Shown in pieces: positions 7,059 through 15,708 of a stretch of DNA of 54,090 bases. Source of the stretch: a bacterium (GTDB taxonomy: Bacteria > Elusimicrobiota > Elusimicrobia > Elusimicrobiales > UBA9959); contig JAJZPL010000020.1 of NCBI GenBank assembly GCA_021811185.1, positions 1-54,090 on the forward strand, in the 5' to 3' direction. Position numbers and translations under genes: made by a program. Below the pieces are notes generated by a model. That model worked only from the letters and a program-made list of their open reading frames with translations, was not told the origin of the DNA and made no database searches. Numbering within the stretch: position 1 is the first letter of the stretch; each line of letters begins with the position of its first letter.

Positions 7059-9248
7059 AGCCTTAACCTGAACCTCAATCCATCGCTGCTGCCGCAGCTC
7101 GGCCTGAACCCCAAGCAGATGGAGGCGGTGCAGTATTTCGCCGGGCCGCTGCTGATCCTCGCCGGCGCGGGCACCGGCAAGACCAAGACGCTCACCTCCA
7201 AGATAGCGCTGCTGATCGCCTCGGGCGTTTCACCCTCGCAGATCCTAGCCATCACTTTCACCAACAAGGCCTCGCAGGAGATGCAGCACCGCGTGGGCAA
7301 GCTCGTGCCTTATTCCGGCGGGATGTGGATCCACACCTTCCACGCGCTGGGCGCGCGCATCCTGCGCCAGCACGGCCGCCTGATCGGCATAAAGAACGAT
7401 TTCGTTATCTACGACTCCGACGACCAGAAGAAACTGATAACCCTGGCGATGGAAGAACTGGGGCTGGAGGCCGAGAAGAACAAGGCGCCCATGTACCTGA
7501 GCATCATCTCCCGCGCCAAGGACGACCTGCTGGACGCGCAGAGCTACCTGATCAACGCGCAGGCGGTCAACGACGAGGCGCGCCTGAAGGCGGCCAAGAT
7601 CTACCACCGCTACCAGAAGAAGCTGGGCGAGGCCGGCGCGCTGGACTTCGGCGACCTGATCGTGCGCATGGTGGAACTGCTCAACCAGAACGAGGAGATC
7701 CGCGGGTATTTCCAGGAGAACTTCCAGTACATCCTGGTGGACGAGTACCAGGACACCAACCACGCCCAGTACGTGCTGGTGAAAACCCTTTCCGCCAAGC
7801 ACAAGAACCTCTGCGTGGTGGGCGACCCCGACCAGAGCGTGTACGGCTGGCGCGGCGCGGACATCCGCAACATCATGGATTTCGAGAAGGATTTTCCCGA
7901 CGCTTTCACCGTGGTGCTGGAGCAGAACTACCGCTCCACCGCGCGCATCCTGCACGCCGCCAACGAGGTGATCAAGCACAACTCCAACCGCCGCCCCAAG
8001 AACCTCTGGACCAAGGCCGAGGAAGGCGAGGCCCCGCAGGTGCTGGAGTACGCCAACGAGACCGACGAGGCGCGCGGCATCGTGGACGAGATCAAGCACC
8101 TCACCGCGCGCGGCCCGCTCACCTACAACGACATCGCCGTGTTCTACCGCACCAACGCCCAGAGCCGCTCTTTCGAAGAGGCCTGCCGCAACAAGCGCAT
8201 CCCGTACCGGCTGATCGGCTCGGTGCGGTTCTACGACCGCAAGGAAGTGAAGGATGTGCTGGCCTACCTGAAGCTGCTCACCAACCCCGCCGACACGATC
8301 AGCCTGCTGCGCGTGATCAACCTGCCGGCGCGCGGCGTGGGCAAGACCGCGCTGGACCACGTTACGGCGTACTCGCGCCAGAAAGAAATGCCGCTGTACG
8401 ACGCGCTGTTGAGCTGCGAGCAGGTGCCCGAGATCACCAACACCGCGCGGCGCGGCATCAAGGAATTTTTAGACCTGCTGGAGGGCGTGAAGGCGGACCT
8501 CTTCTCCGCCACGCCGTCGGCCATGCTCGCCAATATCCTTGAGAAATCCGGCTACTGGCGCATGACCGAGGACCTGGCCGAGAAGGAACCGCAGGAATCC
8601 CTGGCGCGCCTCGGCAACCTGCAGGAACTCGTGAACGCCGTGAAGGAGTTCGAGGAGAACTGCGTCCGGGAAGGCGTGGCCCCCACCATGCACAAGTACC
8701 TCGAGGAGGTCATGCTGTCCTCCCAGGTGGACAAGCTCAACACCGACACGCACGCCGTCACGCTGATGACGGTGCACCTGGCCAAGGGCCTGGAATTCCC
8801 CGCCGTGTTCCTGACCGGCCTGGAAGAGAACCTTTTCCCGATCAACGCCGGCAACTCCTCCGCCGAGGAGATGGAGGAGGAGCGGCGCCTGGCCTACGTG
8901 GGCATGACCCGCGCGCGCCAGCGGCTGTTCCTGACCTGGGCCGGCACGCGCCGCGTTTACGGCACCACCTACCCCTGCCTGGCGTCCCGCTTCATTTTCG
9001 AGAGCAAGGTGGCGCGCGAGACCGCGCCGCGCCCCGGCGAGGAGGACGTGCAGGTGCTTACGTCCTACCAGCCGCCGCCGTCCATGCCGCGCGTGGGCAA
9101 GGGCAGGCGGATCATGCACCCGGTGCACGGCCCCGGCCGCGTGGTGGACCAGATCGGCTCCGGCGAGCTGGCCAAGGTCACCGTGGTGTTCGACAGCGGC
9201 GTGCGCCAGACCTTCATGCTGAAGTACGCGCCGCTCCAGCCGATCTAG
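7056..9248 (+). CDS. pcrA: ATP-dependent DNA helicase, PcrA/UvrD family
   Basis: A 730-residue superfamily 1A 3'-5' helicase acting in nucleotide-excision and replication-fork repair. Walker A is GAGTGKT (37-43), motif Ia is AITFTNKASQEM, Walker B is ILVDEYQDTN, motif III is VVGDPDQSVYGWRGA and motif IV is LEQNYRST. Motif V is VTLMTVHLAKGLEFPAVF and motif VI is RRLAYVGMTRARQRL. The C-terminus has the PcrA-type tail that ends in a Tudor-like HPVHGPGRVVD…KVTVVFDSG segment, which in Bacillus PcrA contacts RNA polymerase. GTG is the first codon of the conserved N-terminus (LNPKQMEAV). Confidence 0.95.
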   Translation: MSLNLNLNPSLLPQLGLNPKQMEAVQYFAGPLLILAGAGTGKTKTLTSKIALLIASGVSPSQILAITFTNKASQEMQHRVGKLVPYSGGMWIHTFHALGARILRQHGRLIGIKNDFVIYDSDDQKKLITLAMEELGLEAEKNKAPMYLSIISRAKDDLLDAQSYLINAQAVNDEARLKAAKIYHRYQKKLGEAGALDFGDLIVRMVELLNQNEEIRGYFQENFQYILVDEYQDTNHAQYVLVKTLSAKHKNLCVVGDPDQSVYGWRGADIRNIMDFEKDFPDAFTVVLEQNYRSTARILHAANEVIKHNSNRRPKNLWTKAEEGEAPQVLEYANETDEARGIVDEIKHLTARGPLTYNDIAVFYRTNAQSRSFEEACRNKRIPYRLIGSVRFYDRKEVKDVLAYLKLLTNPADTISLLRVINLPARGVGKTALDHVTAYSRQKEMPLYDALLSCEQVPEITNTARRGIKEFLDLLEGVKADLFSATPSAMLANILEKSGYWRMTEDLAEKEPQESLARLGNLQELVNAVKEFEENCVREGVAPTMHKYLEEVMLSSQVDKLNTDTHAVTLMTVHLAKGLEFPAVFLTGLEENLFPINAGNSSAEEMEEERRLAYVGMTRARQRLFLTWAGTRRVYGTTYPCLASRFIFESKVARETAPRPGEEDVQVLTSYQPPPSMPRVGKGRRIMHPVHGPGRVVDQIGSGELAKVTVVFDSGVRQTFMLKYAPLQPI

Positions 9249-9257
9249 GAAAATTCA

Positions 9258-9665
9258 ATGTCCAAAAAAGAACATTCTGCCGGCGGCATCATCCTGGAGG
9301 ACGGGAACGTGCTGCTCATCCAGGTGCGGAACCTGAAAGGCGACAAGGTCTGGACCTTTCCAAAAGGCCACCTGGAAGCCGGCGAGACCGCGGAGCAGGC
9401 GGCCGTCCGCGAGGTAGCGGAAGAGACCGGCTGGGACTGCGAGATAGTCAGCGACCTGTACAAGGCGGAGTACACCTTCGACCGCGGCGGCGAGCTGGTG
9501 GACAAGGATGTGCGCTGGTTCATGATGAAGCGCGTGGGCGGGGACGGGATGCCCAAAACCCCCGACGAGATCTTGGACATGAAGTGGTGTTCTCTGGCGG
9601 ACGCGGAGAACGAACTGCTCTATAACAGCGACCTGGAAATACTCGAACTTCTAAAAAGAATTTAA
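9258..9665 (+). CDS. Nudix hydrolase (Ap4A-type)
   Basis: 135 residues with a full Nudix box from G37 to W59, GHLEAGETAEQAAVREVAEE followed by TGW, satisfying GX5EX7REUXEEXGU. The opening SAGGIILEDGNVLLIQVR and KVWTFPKGHLE resemble bacterial diadenosine-tetraphosphate hydrolases and related housecleaning enzymes. It starts 9 nt after pcrA, preceded by TAGGAAA, so it is probably co-transcribed. Its stop overlaps the stop of the convergent AlaX gene by 3 nt. Confidence 0.9.
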   Translation: MSKKEHSAGGIILEDGNVLLIQVRNLKGDKVWTFPKGHLEAGETAEQAAVREVAEETGWDCEIVSDLYKAEYTFDRGGELVDKDVRWFMMKRVGGDGMPKTPDEILDMKWCSLADAENELLYNSDLEILELLKRI

Positions 9666-10108
9666 ACAGGCCCCTGCACCAGCCTGAACCTCACCCTCAA
9701 GACCCCGGCCTCGAAACTGCTGGAGATTATTCTGAACGCCCCTATTTCGGCGGTGGATTTAACGTGCCTGCCGGCGCACGGGCAGGCGTCGTAATTCCCT
9801 ATCGAGATAACGCGGAGCGGGTACCCCGCCCCTTCGGGCAGGCGCCCGAGGTCGAGTTTTCCCTCGGCCTCCTCCCTGGACACGAAACTCTCCGTTACCG
9901 GCAGGCCGGCCGCCACGGCTTCGTTAACCCGTTCCTCCAATTCTGCCGTTTCTTCCGCGGTAAGCGCGCGGGAGAACTTGTAGTCGCACTTGGATCTCTT
10001 TCTTTCTATGTGCGAACTGAAAGCCCGGCCGCAGCCGAACAGCCGCACCATGGTCTGGTTCAGCAGGTGCTCGGCCGTGTGCATCCTGGGTTCCGCGTAG
10101 TCCTTCAT
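9662..10108 (-). CDS. AlaX-type alanyl-tRNA editing protein
   Basis: 148 residues resembling the free-standing editing (second additional) domain of alanyl/threonyl-tRNA synthetases, which removes wrongly attached Ser or Gly from tRNA-Ala. The zinc site is complete: H10 and H14 in HTAEHLL, with C111 and H115 in CPCAGRH and C109 beside them. Similar domains occur in all AlaX proteins; a minimal form of this length corresponds to AlaX-S. The start is ATG 10108, which overlaps the stop of the upstream gene as ATGA; the open frame continues upstream but inside the neighbour. It is the last gene of the long pil operon. Confidence 0.85.
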   Translation of the reverse strand: MKDYAEPRMHTAEHLLNQTMVRLFGCGRAFSSHIERKRSKCDYKFSRALTAEETAELEERVNEAVAAGLPVTESFVSREEAEGKLDLGRLPEGAGYPLRVISIGNYDACPCAGRHVKSTAEIGAFRIISSSFEAGVLRVRFRLVQGPV

Positions 10109-11529
10109 TCTCCCCTCAACACCTCGAAGAAAGTTACCGCCGGTTTTAAGGAAAGTTCCCCCCCGGAAACGTTCACCCGGAATTCCACCGGCCGGAAGAG
10201 CAGGCCCCACTCGAAGAACTGCGCGGCGCGGTTGAAGCGCGAGGCCGCCGCGACCGAACGCAGGTCGGTTTCCAGCGCGGCGGTTTTCCGGTCCAGCCCT
10301 TCAGCGTCACCGGCGAAGTTTCCCGAATCCAGCCCGGCCAGCGCGGCGTCCAGCACGGGCAGCCCGGCTGCCAGTTCGGCCCTGGCCTTAGGGTAGGCGG
10401 AGCCGGGGGAAAAAAAGGCAAGCCAGCGGTAGACGGCGTAATCGTAGAAGCATGAAAAGTCCGCCGAGGCGGCGCGCCGCCTGAGCCCCAGCAGCCCGCT
10501 GTACGCCCCGTAGCGCAGGTACGCCGACGAGAATTCCAGTTCCGCCCGCCGCGTCAGCGGGCCCAGTTCTCGGATCGTCATTTTCCCGGTTTCGGCGCGG
10601 GCGGCCGAAGCTTCCAGGCGCGCCTTTACCGCCGCGAGGCCGCGCGCCAGGCGGCCCCCGCCTGACTCGTTCAAAAACGCGAGCGCCCGCCCGAGTTCGG
10701 CCGCGCGTAGCCTCAGCGCCAGCGCGGCCATCCTTGCCCTTAGCGCTGCGCGCCGGGCTTCCAGCCCGCGCGACTCTTCCGCCGTAATGACGCCGCGGCC
10801 CTTAACCGAGGACGCCGCCACCACGAAGCCGCCGTATTCCGCCAGCGCCTCTCCGTAAAATTTTTCAAGACCGGCCGGACCGCGCCCGCCTGGCCCCCGC
10901 ACCCCGTCCAGCCAGGCCCCCGCGCCGGCGACCTCGCGCTCCAGGCCCGCCTTGTTAAGGCGGTAGTCCGCGTAGCTCCCGGAGAAAAAGCCGGTGCCGG
11001 GAGCGGCGGACCCGGCGCCCACCACGGGGCCCTCTTCGCCTTCCGCCGCCTGAGGCCCCCCGTAAAGCCGCCGGGTGGCCAGTTCAAGGGTTTCGCCGGA
11101 AACGGAACTGTCCTTGGCGGCGGCGCTCAGGCTCTTTACTAAAGAGATGAATTTGGAGTTGAACTCCCAGCTGGTGTCGAAAGTGGTGATGCTGTCCGGG
11201 GGCGGAGTCCCGGTCTGGTCCAGGTTCAGGTAATACGCTGCCGCCTTGTCCGGGTTTTTCTGTATCCACTCCAGCAGCGCGCTCCGCACCCCGGCGTTGG
11301 TCTCGATACCGTCCAGGTCCACAAAGCGCTCCGCCAGCCCCGCCGCCATCATGGAATCGGCCACCTCGCCGCGAAAAAAGAGGCTGGTGAGGATCCGGTC
11401 CCGCACCGAAGCGAGCTCCGCGGCCTGCGCGTTGCCGGCTTTTATCTCCGTATCCGGCGGGGTTTCGAACGGCGCCGCCGCCCGCAGGGGCAGGAGCAGC
11501 GCGCAGAAAATTATTTTTATCAAAGCCAT
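10105..11529 (-). CDS. Secreted or periplasmic protein of unknown function
   Basis: 474 residues. Residues 1-19 look like a signal peptide (MALIKIIFCALLLPLRAAA). The mature part is mostly helical and Ala/Arg/Glu-rich, with a Gly-rich stretch near 160-185 and several heptad-like segments between about 230 and 330 that could form coiled coils. No known motif is seen. Its start overlaps the phospholipase-D gene end by 10 nt, and its end overlaps AlaX by 4 nt, so it is translated in a tightly coupled operon. A role in the envelope is only suggested by the signal peptide and the neighbours. Confidence 0.7.
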   Translation of the reverse strand: MALIKIIFCALLLPLRAAAPFETPPDTEIKAGNAQAAELASVRDRILTSLFFRGEVADSMMAAGLAERFVDLDGIETNAGVRSALLEWIQKNPDKAAAYYLNLDQTGTPPPDSITTFDTSWEFNSKFISLVKSLSAAAKDSSVSGETLELATRRLYGGPQAAEGEEGPVVGAGSAAPGTGFFSGSYADYRLNKAGLEREVAGAGAWLDGVRGPGGRGPAGLEKFYGEALAEYGGFVVAASSVKGRGVITAEESRGLEARRAALRARMAALALRLRAAELGRALAFLNESGGGRLARGLAAVKARLEASAARAETGKMTIRELGPLTRRAELEFSSAYLRYGAYSGLLGLRRRAASADFSCFYDYAVYRWLAFFSPGSAYPKARAELAAGLPVLDAALAGLDSGNFAGDAEGLDRKTAALETDLRSVAAASRFNRAAQFFEWGLLFRPVEFRVNVSGGELSLKPAVTFFEVLRGE

Positions 11530-12674
11530 GAGCGTACCAGGTAAAGCAGCTTGGAGGCCGCCTTGGAGGTGAACGGCCGGCGCCGGACGTCCTCCAGGGT
11601 CACCAGTTTAGAACGTTTTAGGTCCTCGCGGAAGGCGCGCGCCATTGCGGAGCCGAAGGCCCGGCCGAACACGTTGATGTTCACCTCGAGGTTATACTTC
11701 AGGCTGCGGTGGTCCAGGTTATGGCTGCCCACCGACGACCAGACCCCGTCGATAACGGCGGTCTTGGCGTGCAGGATAGGCCCCTGCCACTCGTAGATCT
11801 TGACGCCGTTCTTTATCAGGTGTCCGTACATTGACCACGAAGCCCAGCGCACGTAAGGGTGGTCCGTCTCCATCGGGGCTATGACCCGCACGTCCACGCC
11901 GCGCCTGGCCGCGCGCACCAGCCTGCGGTAGACCAGGCGGTCCGGCAGGAAATAGGCGTTGGTGATGTAGATATACTCCAGCGCGCGGTCTATGGCGTAG
12001 CGGTAGCTGCGCCGGATGGAGCGCACGTTCCGGATGCCGCCGGCGGAAACCACCGCCACCGGCTTGTCGCCGGCGGGAGCGGCGGGGAAAACCTGCCTGG
12101 CGGGTTCACGGGCGCCCGTCACGGGCGTGGAGGCCGTCCAGGCCTCCCAGAACAGGTGTTCGATCTGCGCCGTGGCCGGCCCGCGCAGGCGGGCCTGGGT
12201 GCCTTTCCAGCCGCGGCCGCCCAGCGAGAGCGGCGCGTCCTGAGAAGTGATGTTGAAGCCGCCCACGAAAGCGCAGTCCCCGTCTACACAGATGGTCTTC
12301 CGGTGGTCGCGCTTTATCCAGTTCCAATATGGCTTCCAGAAGATCACCGGGCGGAATTCCGCCACCTTTACCCCCGCCGCCGCCAGCTCCAGAAAAAAGT
12401 CCCGGTCGGTGAGGATGGAGCCTACGGAATCGTAAATAAGGTATACGGCCACGCCTTCGCGCGCCTTGCTCCGCAGCAGTTCGGAGAACACCCGCCCGGC
12501 GGAGTCGTCGGCGAAGGCGTAGAATTCCAGCAGCACGTACTTCCGCGCGCCCTTGATGGCCCCGAGCATGGCCGAGAAAGTCTCGTCCCCGTCCTTAAGA
12601 AGGTCGACCTCGTTGCCTTCTAAGGCGTCTTCCGGCCTGGCGCAATAGCGCTGCCAGTTTTCTTTTTCGCGCAT
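11520..12674 (-). CDS. Phospholipase-D family cardiolipin synthase
   Basis: 384 residues with two HKD motifs. The first is HRKTICVDGDCAFVGGFN (about residues 124-141). The second is HAKTAVIDGVWSSVGSHN (about 303-320). Such enzymes make cardiolipin by condensing phosphatidylglycerol molecules, or carry out related phosphatidyl transfers. The N-terminal VDLLKDGDETFSAMLGAIKG is the usual beginning of the catalytic core and no transmembrane helices precede it, unlike E. coli ClsA. The start at 12674 lies 55 nt inside the upstream ligase gene. No later start would keep the conserved core, so the overlap appears real. Confidence 0.85.
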   Translation of the reverse strand: MREKENWQRYCARPEDALEGNEVDLLKDGDETFSAMLGAIKGARKYVLLEFYAFADDSAGRVFSELLRSKAREGVAVYLIYDSVGSILTDRDFFLELAAAGVKVAEFRPVIFWKPYWNWIKRDHRKTICVDGDCAFVGGFNITSQDAPLSLGGRGWKGTQARLRGPATAQIEHLFWEAWTASTPVTGAREPARQVFPAAPAGDKPVAVVSAGGIRNVRSIRRSYRYAIDRALEYIYITNAYFLPDRLVYRRLVRAARRGVDVRVIAPMETDHPYVRWASWSMYGHLIKNGVKIYEWQGPILHAKTAVIDGVWSSVGSHNLDHRSLKYNLEVNINVFGRAFGSAMARAFREDLKRSKLVTLEDVRRRPFTSKAASKLLYLVRSWL

Positions 12675-14242
12675 AGATCCTTGTTCAGCCGTTCAAAAGC
12701 CGCGCCGTCCTGCAGCAGCAGAGCTAGCTGGTATTCGTTCTTCGGCGGGGCCGGCGGCCGCCGCGCCGAGAGCCCCAATTCCGCGCACGCTTCCGCCCGG
12801 CGCCCGCCGGCGCCGTAAACCGCGGCCAGGCCGAGCCTGGCCCTAGAAAAAAAAGGCTCCAGCGCCAACGCCCGCTGGAAAGCGGCTTCAGCCGCGTCCC
12901 GGTTACCGGCCGCCGCCAGCGCCCGCCCTTCGGCCTCGGCGATAAAAGCGTTCAGCGGGTTATTGAGGGCCGAATGCCGCCTCAGGGCCAGCCCCAGCGC
13001 CTGCCCGCCGCCGGCTTCGTACGCAGCGCCGGAGGCCTCAAGGAACCGCTCCTCGCCGCCAGGTATATAAAGCCGCGCCGCGCCAATGGCCAAGCCGGCC
13101 AGGCAAAGGGCGGCAAGAGCGCCCCTGGCACGCCATGAAATTTTTCCATCTCCGGAACTTCCGGAGGAAAACCCCAGCGAGCCCCAGAACAGCAGCGAGA
13201 CCGCGCCCGAATAAAAGATCATATCCACCCCGCCCTGCAGCAGCGCGGCCAGCGCGCAAAGCTTCAGCGGCAGTTTTTTTACGCCGCCAGTCAGAAGGGC
13301 CGCCCCCGCGGCCCACAGGAAAAGAACGGCTGCGGGAAAGCCCGCTTCGGCCGCCAGGTTGAGCAGTTCGCTGTGGGCGTGCAGGGTGGAGTGGCCGTAG
13401 AAGGAAACCCCGTCGAAGTACGGGAACTTAAAACGCTCGAAAACCTCGCCGAAAAGCCCAGGGCCCCAGCCGAGCAGCGGGCTGGCGGCGGCGGCGCGGT
13501 ACGCGGAGGCCCAGAGCTGCGGCCGCGCGAAAGCGCGGGGGTCCGAGAATTTCAGCAGGCCCTCCCAGGCCTGGACGGGGAGAAAAGCTGCCGCGGCCAG
13601 GCAGGCTATGGCCAGCGCGGCCAGCGGGCGCCAGCGCCGCAGCGCGCCCAGCCCGGCCGCCGAGGCCGCGAACGCCGCCAGCAGCGCTCCCCTGGAGCCG
13701 GAAGCCAGCAGCCCGCCCGCCAGCAGCAGGGCCAGCAGGGAATAATAAATTTTCTCTTTCCTGCCGCCGCCCCCGGTGACGGCCAGCAGCGCGGCGGGGA
13801 AAGCGGCCGCGCAGAACACCGCGGAGTAATTTGGATTCAGGCCCAGCAGGCCGGCGGGGGCGGGGGAGTAAAAGCGCTGGAACAGCAGCACCGCGGCGCA
13901 AGCCGCTCCCAGCAGCGAGACAGCGCCCAGCCAGGCGCCTTCCCCGGAGCCGTCCCCGGCGGCGGAATAGAACAGCAGGCCCAGCACCGCGTACCGGGCG
14001 AAGACCGCTAAAGAAGCCGCCGGCTCCGGCGAGAAGAGAGCCGCGGCCCCGACCCACAGGAAGAACAGCCCGGCGGCCCGGTTAACGGAAAAAGTCACGG
14101 CGCCCGAACGGACGAACCAAGCGAGGAAAAGAACGCCGAACGCCAGCCAGGGCAGGGGAGCGCGCAAGCCGCCCAGAGCGAAAGCGAGGACCAGGAAAAG
14201 AGCCGGAGCGCAAGGCCGCGCCGCCGCAGGGGAGAACTTCAC
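12620..14242 (-). CDS. O-antigen-ligase family membrane protein with TPR tail (copy 2)
   Basis: 540 residues. About ten hydrophobic segments span residues 10-390. The Wzy_C/O-antigen ligase signature is a large periplasmic loop with GWGPGLFGEVFERF and HSTLHAHSELLNLAAEAGF. Residues about 415-500 form TPR-like helices (AGNRDAAEAAFQRALALEP). Family members join lipid-linked glycans to lipid A, to other glycans or to pilin (PglL/PilO types). It is one of two adjacent paralogues after pilQ; its start overlaps the stop of the other by 4 nt. Acceptor unknown. Confidence 0.75.
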   Translation of the reverse strand: MKFSPAAARPCAPALFLVLAFALGGLRAPLPWLAFGVLFLAWFVRSGAVTFSVNRAAGLFFLWVGAAALFSPEPAASLAVFARYAVLGLLFYSAAGDGSGEGAWLGAVSLLGAACAAVLLFQRFYSPAPAGLLGLNPNYSAVFCAAAFPAALLAVTGGGGRKEKIYYSLLALLLAGGLLASGSRGALLAAFAASAAGLGALRRWRPLAALAIACLAAAAFLPVQAWEGLLKFSDPRAFARPQLWASAYRAAAASPLLGWGPGLFGEVFERFKFPYFDGVSFYGHSTLHAHSELLNLAAEAGFPAAVLFLWAAGAALLTGGVKKLPLKLCALAALLQGGVDMIFYSGAVSLLFWGSLGFSSGSSGDGKISWRARGALAALCLAGLAIGAARLYIPGGEERFLEASGAAYEAGGGQALGLALRRHSALNNPLNAFIAEAEGRALAAAGNRDAAEAAFQRALALEPFFSRARLGLAAVYGAGGRRAEACAELGLSARRPPAPPKNEYQLALLLQDGAAFERLNKDLCAKKKTGSAIAPGRKTP

Positions 14243-15678
14243 CGGTACACCTCCCGCCGCCTGCTCTCCAGGCCGGCGGCGTCGCGTTCCCTGCCGGGAG
14301 CGGCATAGATCTTCTTCAGCGCCCGCCAGGCCTCGGCGCTGTAGCGGTTCTCCAGCAGCGCCTCCTCGTAATAAACGGCGGCGGGAAATTCCCTTCCGGG
14401 CACGGCCAGGTTAAGGCGGCCCAGGAACTCGAGGGCCGGGGCCCGGAATAATTTCGCAGCGAGAGCGGGGCGCAGTTCGGTCTCGGCAAGCGCCGCGGCT
14501 CCGGAGGAGGCGTCGTCCAGAGCCCGGCCGCGCGCGCGCTCATAGGCCAGGCTGCGCAGGTCCAGGCTGGCCAGCGCCGCCGCCAGCAGCAGCGCCAGGC
14601 CCAGCGCCCGCGCGGCGGCGGCGCGGGAAGGTATAGCGCCTTCGGCTTCGGCCGGCGAACTGAGCAGGAAACAGAAAACCCAGAAATTAGCCGGCACGGA
14701 AAGCCCGAAGTCCACGAAAGAATGCGCGAGCGCCGCGATGACCGAATATTTTATAAGCCCGCTCCGCGCGCGGGCAGCGGTAAAGAGCAGCCAGAACCAG
14801 GCCAGGGCCGCGAAAAGCCCGTTCTCCGCCAGGTACTCCAGGTAATAATTATGCGCGTAGATGGCGTGCTCGCGGAAAGCCCCGCTCCCCTGGAACATGG
14901 CCTGCGCCCAGGTGAAGGAAGCGTGGCCGAAGCCGGTCACCGGCCTGGCCGCGAACATGTCCCAGGCGCTTTTCCACCAAGCCAGCCTGCCGGCCACCGA
15001 ATCGGCCTGGAGCAGGTACAGGGCGCCCGCGGCCAGCGCTCCCAGCACGGCCAGCAGCCAGGCGTTCTCTTTCAATTCCTTCCCTTTAAGGCGCCCCGCG
15101 GCGTAAAAACCGGCCGCGGCCAGCGCGGCCAGCACGGCGCCCACCGACTGGGTCCACACCATGAGGATCAGCATAGCCCCGGCGAGCGGCCACATGCCGG
15201 CTTCGACCGCGGCCGGGATGATCATCACGGCGTAGAGCGCGAGCGCGTTAAGGTTGGTGAGCGGCGGGTGCGCGGCGAAAGTGCCGAGAGCGAAAGCCTG
15301 GAACAGGGAAAAACCGAACACCAGCCAGGCGCCCCACAGCATAGCGCGCACGGCTTTGGCGCGGTCGGCGGCGTCCAGGAAAGAGGCGAAGACGAAGATC
15401 AGCAGGCCGGCGGCGTAATTCCCCCACTCGTTGAAGACGGAGCCCCGGAAAGGGCTGACAATGAGGGAGATAAGGGAGAGGGCGGCGGCGGCCCAGAGCG
15501 GGTAGAAGCGTTTTTCGAAGAGGCCGCGGGGAAAGCCCCTGGTACGGAGACCGAGGAACAGCCAGGCCAGGCAGCCCGCCAGCACGGCCCGCTGGAAAGC
15601 CAGCTGCAGGGGCAGGTCGAAAACGGACTGCAGCACCGGGGCGAGCGCCAGTACGGCGGAAAAGATATATACCAGCAT
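14239..15678 (-). CDS. O-antigen-ligase family membrane protein with TPR-like tail (copy 1)
   Basis: 479 residues with about ten transmembrane segments. The ligase-type loop is TGFGHASFTWAQ followed by HAIYAHNYYLEYLAENGL, in which the His and the acidic residue are characteristic. A soluble C-terminal tail (about 385-479) has helical repeat character. It begins 30 nt after pilQ and so belongs to the pilus operon. Possible roles are polymerisation or ligation of a surface glycan, or O-linked glycosylation of pilins. The duplicated pair may act as two enzymes with different acceptors; that is inference. Confidence 0.75.
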   Translation of the reverse strand: MLVYIFSAVLALAPVLQSVFDLPLQLAFQRAVLAGCLAWLFLGLRTRGFPRGLFEKRFYPLWAAAALSLISLIVSPFRGSVFNEWGNYAAGLLIFVFASFLDAADRAKAVRAMLWGAWLVFGFSLFQAFALGTFAAHPPLTNLNALALYAVMIIPAAVEAGMWPLAGAMLILMVWTQSVGAVLAALAAAGFYAAGRLKGKELKENAWLLAVLGALAAGALYLLQADSVAGRLAWWKSAWDMFAARPVTGFGHASFTWAQAMFQGSGAFREHAIYAHNYYLEYLAENGLFAALAWFWLLFTAARARSGLIKYSVIAALAHSFVDFGLSVPANFWVFCFLLSSPAEAEGAIPSRAAAARALGLALLLAAALASLDLRSLAYERARGRALDDASSGAAALAETELRPALAAKLFRAPALEFLGRLNLAVPGREFPAAVYYEEALLENRYSAEAWRALKKIYAAPGRERDAAGLESRRREVYR

Positions 15679-15708
15679 TTATTCTCCGCCGGTACGGCGC
15701 TCAGGCCG

